Assembly: GCA_903951405.1 (NCBI GenBank)
Contig: CAJBBV010000173.1
Location: 1 to 57,067, forward strand
Source of the DNA: an uncultured bacterium
GTDB taxonomy: Bacteria > Bacteroidota > Bacteroidia > Chitinophagales > Chitinophagaceae
Reading direction: 5' to 3'
DNA: 57,067 nt
The notes beneath the pieces are model-generated. The model worked only from the letters and a program-made list of their open reading frames with translations, searched no databases and was not told where the DNA came from. Positions 49,442-57,067 of the stretch are shown here, one piece after another (positions within the stretch are counted from its first letter, which is position 1; each line of letters begins with the position of its first letter). Made by a program: the position numbers and the translations under genes.

Positions 49442-49849
49442 ATGAAATTGAATTATTCACGAATATGCTTATTCCTGTCTATAACAACATTGTTTGTGTT
49501 GGTACAGCTAATGTCATATTCACAAGGCAAGGTTAATTATAGGCATGCTAAACGGGTAAATATTGCCATTGGGTTTGCAAGTTTTTATGCCGATAAATTT
49601 GAGGGAAGGAAAACCGCTAGTGGGGAACGATTTAGTCAGAAAAAAATGACCTGTGCTCATAATACGTTTCCAATGGGTACTAGGCTACGGGTAACAAACT
49701 TATCAAATCATCGTTCTGTGATTGTTAAAGTGAATGATCGGTTGCATCATCGTAATGCACGATTAGTAGACCTGTCCAAGGCTGCCGCACGAAAAATAGG
49801 GTTATCCAAACGAGGTGTCACTAAAGTGAAAGTGGAACGCCTGCGTTAG
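49442..49849 (+). CDS. RlpA-like double-psi beta-barrel secreted protein
   Basis: Signal peptide then GFASFYADKFEGRKTASGERFSQKKMTCAHNTFPMGTRLRVTN...VNDR motif. The first ATG (49421) is 1 nt after a TACCTTTG -7-like element, so ATG 49442 is preferred. Confidence 0.85.
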   Translation: MKLNYSRICLFLSITTLFVLVQLMSYSQGKVNYRHAKRVNIAIGFASFYADKFEGRKTASGERFSQKKMTCAHNTFPMGTRLRVTNLSNHRSVIVKVNDRLHHRNARLVDLSKAAARKIGLSKRGVTKVKVERLR

Positions 49850-49890
49850 TGTTAATCAATAAATAGTTATTATGTCTATTGTTTGATCAG

Positions 49891-50881
49891 TCAAACTTCA
49901 TTAACATTCGATTGGTTTCTCCAATTCATGTTGTCTTCATTGATATTATCGCATGTAATAGTTATCATCCCGTTTTTATATAACTCTCTTGGGATGGGGT
50001 ATTCCTTGAATTCTCCGATATTTTTGTAGTAGATAGAGGGGGAATTTTTTGTCCGTTAATGTTAATGAAGGAGTCTCCCTGACCATTTATTCGAATTGTA
50101 TATTCGGCATTAGCATCGATTTGAGTATACACCAGTTTAGTTGGCCAATGCATATTTGTTAACCAAGATGGGTTTTCCTTAATACTTGATTTGATAGGTT
50201 GAATTGCGCCGGTATCCACATCCAATAGTCCAATCCGTATTTTTTACAGAGTGAACTGATGTATGCATTCATTTCCATGGGGTCAACCTTGAAATGGGGG
50301 CTTTGATTTTCGTCAAAAATGGGAATTGATTCAATGCTGTTTATTCCGAAGACAATAAGGTCTTTGATGTATTGCGCAAATTGTTTTTTTGTCTATCCGT
50401 CATATGAGTTTGCTGTATTTCTATATCCCAATTGAGATGGGCTCAATGATCCGGCTTTGTATTTCAACTTCCTTATGAGTTTCCCAATGCCAAATAATAT
50501 GCCGCGATCATCATAGCCTTCAATCAGTATGATAGTGCGATTTGATTCCTTAAAGCGGCTGATACTAAATGATTCTGGGAGGTTTTGTAAACTAAGTGGT
50601 GGTGTCTTTTTTATACCTAGTGTATTCCCTGTACTTTTTTTTCTCAACAATATGACATCTCCTGTTGATGGCAATTTGTCTGTGTTTTTTAATCTAATTC
50701 CTATTCTCTTGAAGACTTATCAGTTAAAAGTGCTGTTGCTGCAGCATACTGAATTGTCAAGTCTTTTTTATTTTGAACAATAATTATGTTTTTGAGTGAT
50801 TTCTTGTGCAGATGCAAGTGAAATATTAAACAGGCATAGCGCTATGGGAAAATTGATTTGCTTTAGCTTGCGAGTAACCAT
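49891..50881 (-). pseudogene. Decayed secreted glycoside hydrolase, alpha-glucuronidase (GH67/GH115)-like
   Basis: Fragments recoverable across frames: MVTRKLKQINFPIALCLFNISLASAQ (signal), IIIVQNKKDLTIQYAAATALL, GYDDRGILFGIGKLIRKL, SQLGYRNTANSYDG*TKKQFAQYIKDLIVFGINSIESIPIF...EYGLDYWMW-like, then NPSWLTNMHWPTKLVY and IYYKNIGEFKEYPIPRELYKNGMITITCDN...NEV*. Several frameshifts, stops and a large internal deletion. Confidence 0.82.
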
Positions 50882-50937
50882 GATTGATTTATTATATCTC
50901 TATTTTTATGAGATTAGCGTATGATTAATTGGTTGCT

Positions 50938-51744
50938 TTATATGATTATATTTTCATTGTTTATACTTTTCGACGTATCGTCTCCTGTGCCTTGTCTAAT
51001 AACGTGCAAATCTTGAATTAATTTTTGTGTGAATAGAGCAATATCAAAGCTGTGGAGGATGATATTTGCCCCCTCTTTAACCCATTTGATTTGTCTTTCT
51101 GGTGATTGTGAAAAATGAATACCGATTGCCAATCCCTTTTTCCTTGTTTTTTGAATAATTTCTTTCACAGCGGATTCGAATAGGGGGTTGTCGTATTCTT
51201 CAGGTAAGCCAAGGCTAACAGAGAGGTCGTGAGGGCCAATAAATACAGCGTCTAATCCTTCAACAGATAGTATTGAATCTAGGTTTTCCATCGCCTTAAC
51301 GCTTTCTATATTGGCAATGCAAAGTAGGTCTTCGCTTAATTTATCTAAATAGGTTTTAAGTTTTTCGCTTGGTTTTTCTTTTCCGTTGATGAGTTGATTA
51401 AGTGTATATCCTTTGAGTGGTTTATATTTTACCGCACCCACTAATTGTCTTGCTTCATCATCTGATTCTATGTATGGTGCAACGATGCCTATAGCGCCGG
51501 CATCAACAGCCATTGAGGCTAGGTTGGGGTCTGCATAGGAAATCCTAACGATGGGGGCGATGCCTATTGCTTTCAACGTTTCACATGCTCTAGCCATTTC
51601 TGCCCGATTCATTGAAATATGCTCGGTGTCGATAAATGCAAAATCAAGGTCTGCTTTTTTCAGACTTGACGCCCAGGCATGAGTTAGCGCTGTATAGCCT
51701 GTTCCGTAAATGAGTTGCCCGGCTTTGATTTTCTCCTTAAGCAT
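50938..51744 (-). CDS. HpcH/HpaI aldolase family protein
   Basis: DFAFIDTEHISMNRAEM, IAPIVRISYADPNLASMAVDAGAIGIVAPYI and DAVFIGPHDLSVSLG motifs. Confidence 0.92.
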   Translation of the reverse strand: MLKEKIKAGQLIYGTGYTALTHAWASSLKKADLDFAFIDTEHISMNRAEMARACETLKAIGIAPIVRISYADPNLASMAVDAGAIGIVAPYIESDDEARQLVGAVKYKPLKGYTLNQLINGKEKPSEKLKTYLDKLSEDLLCIANIESVKAMENLDSILSVEGLDAVFIGPHDLSVSLGLPEEYDNPLFESAVKEIIQKTRKKGLAIGIHFSQSPERQIKWVKEGANIILHSFDIALFTQKLIQDLHVIRQGTGDDTSKSINNENIII

Positions 51745-51856
51745 TTCGTTCTGTTTTGTTGTAATTGATTTTGAAGTTAATTAAACAATTTCAACGAACA
51801 ATGATTCGCATAGGAGAACAGTTCAGGTAGGAATTATTAATAGATGGTAATGCTCT

Positions 51857-54262
51857 TTATTGATCTTTGCGTTTAAACATTCTTTTGATGAATCCGCTTC
51901 TTCTTTTTTTAGTACTGTCAGTATTCGATATAACGTCTGACTCTCTATTCGAATTGAGGTTGTTTTTTTGTAAATCAACTTCTTCGTTTGGATCTTCAAA
52001 TTTTTGAGATTCTGTTACTACTTTTTCTGATCCATCACTGATGGGTATTTCAACTGCTTTACCATCAAGTGGTATTCCCTCTGAAGGAATTGCTTCGTCG
52101 GATGTATTTATTTGATTATAATCGAATAGAATATCATTTTGCATACTTGATGGTGCGAGGAATCGTGCAGCAGGATCAATGTTTAATGTTTTATCGTTGA
52201 AGACCTGTTGGTAGTAATAGGCCCATGCTGGCATTGCCATCTGAGAACCTCCGGATGTATAGAGCATTTTTAAAAAAGGGTCATCGCATCCAACCCATAC
52301 TCCGGAAAGTAATTGGGGACTGAATCCAATAAACCATCCATCAGCATTATCATTTGTTGTACCAGTTTTCCCTGCTACTTCGTTCGAAATTCCGTAGGCT
52401 CCTCGCAAAGCTCGTCCAGTACCAAAGTTGACAACCCCTTGTAGCATAGTGGTCATGATATAGGCTTCTGTTTCGCTAATAACCTCTTTGGTTTCTGCTC
52501 TAAAGTTGGCTAATACATTTCCATTTCTGTCTTCAATGCGACTTATAAAATAGGGTTTTACATTAAATCCTCTTCCGGGAAACATGGTATATGCTTGCAC
52601 CATTTCAAAGAGCGAAAGATCAGCTGATCCCAATGCAATCGATGGATATGGTGGGATTGGCGTTCTGATTCCACATTCTTTGGCAAACGATATTGTTTTG
52701 TCTACCCCCAAGGTGTTTATTAAATGTACTGCACCTGGATTTTGAGAGAAAGCTAAGCAAAGGGCCATTGGGCCACCGTTTCCCGTGATCATCTTTCCTC
52801 CCATGTCTATTGGACCATTGGGTAGAATGGTTTCTGGCTTAAATCCATTTTTAACTCCAAGGGTGTATAGGATGGGTTTGAAGGTTGATCCTACTTGTCG
52901 TTTGGTTTTAAAATTTGCATGGTCGAATTTGAATCTTTTGAAATTACTTCCGCCAACCCATGCTTTGATTTCTCCTGTCATTGGATCTACGGATAGCAAT
53001 CCGATTTGCATTATTTGTTTATGATATCGGATTGAGTCAAGAGGGCTCATCAGGGTGTCTTTCTCTCGTTTTTCGTTCCATGCAAAAATTTTCATGGAGA
53101 CAGGCTCCATAAAGGATTTTCTTATCTCATCTTCACTCACTCCATCCTCTTTCATGTTTTTCCATCGGTCTGTTTGCCGAATGCTATTTTCTAATACGAC
53201 CTTTCCGTCTTTACTTTTCCAAATTGAGCCATCTTTAATATTTTGTTGTGAGTTGAATACCTTTTGCAGGTTTTGCATATGTCTATAGACAGCAATTTCT
53301 GCGTATTCCTGCATCCTAGGGTTGATGGTAGTATAAATCTTTAAACCATCTTTATAAATGTTATAAGGCTCTCCTGTGTTTGGGTTTATATTTTCTTTGC
53401 ACCATTTTTTTATATCTTCTCTCATCACTTCCCTTAGGTATGGAGCCATCCCTGAATTTTCGTCAAGCTTTAGGTATTTTAATTCGATGGGCTGTATTTT
53501 TAGTGCCTTGGCTTTTTCTTTCTCAAGGAAATTATTCCTAACCATTTGTTCTAATACCGTGTTGCGGCGGGCCATGGCCGCTTTAGGATTTCTTCGTGGG
53601 TTATAGCGAGTACTCCCTTTTAATAATCCTACGAGTACGGCTGATTCTTCTACAGAAAGTTGACTTGGTTCTCTTTGAAAGTATGTTTTAGCAGCGTTTC
53701 TAATTCCATACGTTTCATCTCCATAGTTAACCATATTGAGATAGAGCGTAATAATTTCTTCCTTAGTAAAATTTCGTTCAAGTTTAATGGCAACAATCCA
53801 TTCTTTCAGTTTTTCAATCATGCGCATCACACTCTTTCTGCTCTCTTGTCCTAGCAATGCTTTTGCAGTTTGTTGAGTTATGGTACTTGCGCCTCCTTCA
53901 CTTCCAAGAAAAAATATGGCCCTCATTAGGCTTTTAATGTCAATTCCAGAGTGCTGATAAAAACGTTCGTCTTCCGTTGCGATCAGAGCTTGTATGACAT
54001 TTTGAGATATGTCTTGGTATTTTACATTGATTCTGTCCTTTTGATAAAACTTACCCATTAGCGTGCCATCATCTGCGTATATTTCAGATGAAGACATCAT
54101 TGAAGGGTTTTGTAATTCCTGTATTGAAGGGAGCTTACCAAAAAGACCTGCGTAAATCAGTAGAATCAATAATACAATTGCTCCCCAGAGGCAGAAGAAT
54201 ACTTTCCAGAAAACTCGGACAGGTTTTGAAATTTCTTGCTTTATTTCAGACGGCTCTCTCAT
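51857..54262 (-). CDS. Penicillin-binding protein 1A (transglycosylase/transpeptidase)
   Basis: ATEDERFYQHSGIDIKSLMRAI, GGASTITQQTAKALL, RQVGSTFKPILYTLGV and AGKTGTTNDNADGWFIGFSP motifs. Confidence 0.95.
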   Translation of the reverse strand: MREPSEIKQEISKPVRVFWKVFFCLWGAIVLLILLIYAGLFGKLPSIQELQNPSMMSSSEIYADDGTLMGKFYQKDRINVKYQDISQNVIQALIATEDERFYQHSGIDIKSLMRAIFFLGSEGGASTITQQTAKALLGQESRKSVMRMIEKLKEWIVAIKLERNFTKEEIITLYLNMVNYGDETYGIRNAAKTYFQREPSQLSVEESAVLVGLLKGSTRYNPRRNPKAAMARRNTVLEQMVRNNFLEKEKAKALKIQPIELKYLKLDENSGMAPYLREVMREDIKKWCKENINPNTGEPYNIYKDGLKIYTTINPRMQEYAEIAVYRHMQNLQKVFNSQQNIKDGSIWKSKDGKVVLENSIRQTDRWKNMKEDGVSEDEIRKSFMEPVSMKIFAWNEKREKDTLMSPLDSIRYHKQIMQIGLLSVDPMTGEIKAWVGGSNFKRFKFDHANFKTKRQVGSTFKPILYTLGVKNGFKPETILPNGPIDMGGKMITGNGGPMALCLAFSQNPGAVHLINTLGVDKTISFAKECGIRTPIPPYPSIALGSADLSLFEMVQAYTMFPGRGFNVKPYFISRIEDRNGNVLANFRAETKEVISETEAYIMTTMLQGVVNFGTGRALRGAYGISNEVAGKTGTTNDNADGWFIGFSPQLLSGVWVGCDDPFLKMLYTSGGSQMAMPAWAYYYQQVFNDKTLNIDPAARFLAPSSMQNDILFDYNQINTSDEAIPSEGIPLDGKAVEIPISDGSEKVVTESQKFEDPNEEVDLQKNNLNSNRESDVISNTDSTKKRRSGFIKRMFKRKDQ

Positions 54263-54307
54263 AGAGTAAAGCTAAATAAAACGAATGTCTTTACGGATAA
54301 GGAAACC

Positions 54308-57067
54308 TTAAAATTTTCCAGGTAATTGTTGTCGGATGAATTGTAGGTAGCTGTCGAGTTTATGCTCCGCCATCATCAGTTTATAATTAGCAGGGGAAAT
54401 CATCAGTAGGCTATATTTATCAGCAGGAAGCCATGGGAAGATTTCTTTTGGTCCTAGTGCCTTTACATTATTGATGTATTCTATAGCAGTGTTGACATTT
54501 GCAAAGTCAGATAACCCCAAGAAATTCAACTCTTCAATTTTATCTTGGCTCAGTTGAAGTGACTGGTATTCGCTGTTTCGGCTATGATATTTAGCCAATG
54601 CTCTTTTTGCTTCATTTATGTATACGATATCAACATTTTTTAGCAAGATTAATACCATCTGTGTTTCGTTAATATCAAATTGATAGCCACCTTGTTTTTT
54701 CACTGGAGCTGTTACTTTTAATGCAGTTGTATCGATTTTGATGTTTTCTTTAGGCGCCTGTTCTTTAATAGCTATTGGAGCTTTATCTATTTTTATGGTT
54801 TCTACTGTTTGTCGGGTTAATGGTCTGTCGTCAACCCATTCAACGGTATCCTCTTTCGCCCGAATAGTATTCATTTTTGTCAATTCATCTTCAATGTCAG
54901 TCCTGCGATTGAGTACGTCTGCAATTATTCCTGCTTTGTTCGCAAGGGGTGATTTTGGATAAAGCGCTGGAATTCTATTTAGCGTAACAATGGCAAGGCT
55001 ATCTTGCTTTTGTTTGATATAGTAAATAGCTTCTATATAGAGTAGCTGAGGGCTCCATAAGTTCTCTCCAAATGTCAGGTCAGCTCTTTTTTTATTTTCT
55101 AATGCTTCTTCAAATTTTCCAGACAAGAATAGGTCATAAATTTGCTCATACTCTTTTGTTGCTTTTGAGTTTTTATCTTTTTCCAATCTTGCTACAAGAT
55201 TTGGATCTTTTAATAGACTATTTAGTGTGCTTGAAGGGAAATTATTATAAAGTTGATTTTGATAATATGAGGCTTTTGTATTTTGCCCATTTTGCTTATA
55301 ACAATAGGATAAATCGAATAAAGTTTGCTCTAAATTTTGAGTCTTCGGATTTTCTGAAATTAGCCTTTCGTTCCAAGTTATTGACTCATTACAATTTCCT
55401 AATTTGTTTTTGTAGAGGCTTCCTAGTGAACTATACGCTAAATATTTTCGATCATTTGATTCTGCTACTTTTTCTTGGGTTAAAGGTAGATTACTAGTCA
55501 GCTCTTCTAACGTAGTTGGGTTACTTGAAGTTGAATTGTTCTCTCTTTCTTGCTCTTCGCCTTGAGGAGTAGATTCTTGTTTTCTTTCGAACAAATTATC
55601 TTGTGTAGCATTTCTTCTCCAATTGTCTCTGTTTGATCGTTCTCCCCAATTTGTCTTAAATGAAATACTCCCTTGTGCCTTTAAAGATGGATTGTTGAAG
55701 TACCATTCTCCTTTTTTGGTATCATCTGTGAATAGGCTTCCTGAAGTAGGATTTAGGATGGAATTTTTTTGCATCGAAGGAGCTCCAGCTCTACCATTTT
55801 CATCATTGGCTCCAGCTTCTTTTTTGATTTTCTTGAGTTGTTCAAGCAGGTATATATTTCGTTCTGTTTCAGGCATTGCTGCAATCTTTTGTAGACTATC
55901 TTCTCTAGCAGCAATCTTCAGGAATTTTACTAAGTCAGCTACAATTGATTTCTTTATATGTATATCATCTGAGCTATTGATATTTTCAATCATTATGCTG
56001 TCGTAATATACTTTTGCAAGACTATAATTTTTTTGAGCAAAAGCGATTTCTGCAATTTCTATGTTATTCTTATTCTTGAGATAGGGGTCGCTTTGGTTGT
56101 AGGAGTTGCTTTTAATGTAGAGTTGAATTGCGGGCGTTAAATTATTGCGCTTTTGTTCAAGCATTGCTGCGGACGCATAGATTATGGGTTTGTAAGAACT
56201 ATATTTTTCGCGTTCACCCATTTTTAAGAGTGCTTGAATATTCGATTCAATTTTTTTATTTTCATCACTTCCGCCAGCTGAAATTCCAATTTGTTGGATT
56301 CGCGCAAATACATCCATTACTGGGTCTAGTGTGAGTGCTATCGATTTTTCAAAAAAATGGTCAGCTAATTGCTCGTTTCCTTTTTTTGCATATAGTTGAC
56401 CAATCAAAAAACACCTTCTTGCCTTTTCGCTATTGTCTCGGCATGTTGGTATGGATTGATCTAGGTAGAAGGCAGCTGAATCATATTGAGATTGTGTGTA
56501 AAACCAGTATCCTTTTTGTTCTGCTAAATAGGGAATTAATCTTTTTGGAAATTGATTATCGCGGTAAAGAGTTTCTAGGAGTCCTTTGGCATCGTCGAAG
56601 TTTTTCATTTCAATCAAGGTCCTAACAATCCATACAAGTGTTTCATTTCGGATGTCATTGTGGTTGAATAAATGAGCAACGCCTTGTTTTTCTTTTGATG
56701 ATATATTGAAGACATTTCCGTTATTATTTTTATTGCTACCGATTGATTTTTCATAACCCAGTTCATCTTTGCTTCGGGGTTGAAAGGTGTAGTTGATGTA
56801 TTGAAAAACATCGTAAGCAGAGTCAAATTTTTTCTGGTAGAAATAAGATTGCCCCATCAGAAAATACAAATTATCTACCCAGTCATTTCTCAAGTCGTGA
56901 AGCAGAATGCCGTTATTGCATTTTATGATTACCGAATCTAGTTCGTCCTTTTGTTGAGCTGTTTGGTCTAGGCTATAGTTGTATACCGGTATGAGGTTAC
57001 TAAATGTATCTTTAAACGATTTCTTAGCTGATGCTAAAACTCCGGTTATTTTATTGTTAGCATTAAA
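54308..57067 (-). CDS. Large TPR-containing protein, SprE/PorW-like (gliding motility / type IX secretion associated), 5'-truncated at the window edge
   Basis: The frame stays open past the listed TTG start (56893) to the window end: FNANNKITGVLASAKKSFKDTFSNLIPVYNYSLDQTAQQKDELDSVIIKCNNGILLHDLRNDWVDNLYFLMGQSYFYQKKFDSAYDVFQYINY. This layout is recalled from SprE/PorW-like proteins. Confidence 0.7.
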   Translation of the reverse strand, partial: FNANNKITGVLASAKKSFKDTFSNLIPVYNYSLDQTAQQKDELDSVIIKCNNGILLHDLRNDWVDNLYFLMGQSYFYQKKFDSAYDVFQYINYTFQPRSKDELGYEKSIGSNKNNNGNVFNISSKEKQGVAHLFNHNDIRNETLVWIVRTLIEMKNFDDAKGLLETLYRDNQFPKRLIPYLAEQKGYWFYTQSQYDSAAFYLDQSIPTCRDNSEKARRCFLIGQLYAKKGNEQLADHFFEKSIALTLDPVMDVFARIQQIGISAGGSDENKKIESNIQALLKMGEREKYSSYKPIIYASAAMLEQKRNNLTPAIQLYIKSNSYNQSDPYLKNKNNIEIAEIAFAQKNYSLAKVYYDSIMIENINSSDDIHIKKSIVADLVKFLKIAAREDSLQKIAAMPETERNIYLLEQLKKIKKEAGANDENGRAGAPSMQKNSILNPTSGSLFTDDTKKGEWYFNNPSLKAQGSISFKTNWGERSNRDNWRRNATQDNLFERKQESTPQGEEQERENNSTSSNPTTLEELTSNLPLTQEKVAESNDRKYLAYSSLGSLYKNKLGNCNESITWNERLISENPKTQNLEQTLFDLSYCYKQNGQNTKASYYQNQLYNNFPSSTLNSLLKDPNLVARLEKDKNSKATKEYEQIYDLFLSGKFEEALENKKRADLTFGENLWSPQLLYIEAIYYIKQKQDSLAIVTLNRIPALYPKSPLANKAGIIADVLNRRTDIEDELTKMNTIRAKEDTVEWVDDRPLTRQTVETIKIDKAPIAIKEQAPKENIKIDTTALKVTAPVKKQGGYQFDINETQMVLILLKNVDIVYINEAKRALAKYHSRNSEYQSLQLSQDKIEELNFLGLSDFANVNTAIEYINNVKALGPKEIFPWLPADKYSLLMISPANYKLMMAEHKLDSYLQFIRQQLPGKF

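Noticed and set aside
52785-53606. Series of + strand ORFs antisense to PBP1A (and similar antisense ORFs elsewhere, e.g. 19647-20564 and 55072-55497)
   Set aside because: Opposite strand of strongly supported coding genes, no recognisable domains; expected by-product of codon bias.
1-57067. tRNA/rRNA genes, CRISPR arrays, intact IS elements, phage or defence genes
   Set aside because: None recognised by eye on either strand. The only mobile-element-like gene is the Y1 homologue at 40018. A tRNAscan/CRISPR search was not possible here.

Overview
This 57 kb window looks like a Bacteroidota (Cytophagales/Sphingobacteriales-like) chromosome. The evidence is AT-rich intergenic DNA, TAnnTTTG-type -7 promoter elements, the gene content, and a SprE/PorW-like TPR protein at the right edge. 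Most of it is core metabolism: pntB (5'-truncated at the left edge), M28 peptidase, RsmF-like methyltransferase, folC, rsmG, mutS, cysteine desulfurase, glmM-like mutase, kynU, pyrF, rluD, lipB, DEAD-box helicase and PBP1A. The strongest signal is at 35.69-35.87 kb. It is a canonical translation-coupled attenuator with the leader peptide MNMPKTARFYFYYYFSGSTGSLC, which carries seven consecutive Phe/Tyr codons. An antiterminator segment and a perfect 10-bp terminator with a T tract follow it, ahead of an aromatic amino acid operon (pheA - aminotransferase - tyrA - DAHP synthase/chorismate mutase - Y1-type HUH protein - aroB - aroA - aroC - DUF952). The HUH/Y1 transposase-like gene sits tightly inside that operon, keeps its HUH motif, and appears to have Phe where the catalytic Tyr is expected, which suggests domestication. 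Other points of interest are an ECF sigma factor abutting an anti-sigma-like/HtrA-like protease fusion, a standalone HPt-like protein beside a LuxR-type response regulator, a small Ala/Thr/Asp-rich lipoprotein missed by the ORF track, and a catabolic cluster (44-52 kb) that contains a heavily decayed alpha-glucuronidase-like pseudogene and a short core-MetE-type protein. I saw no rRNA, tRNA or CRISPR array. All assignments come from reading the sequence and family knowledge; no searches were run.
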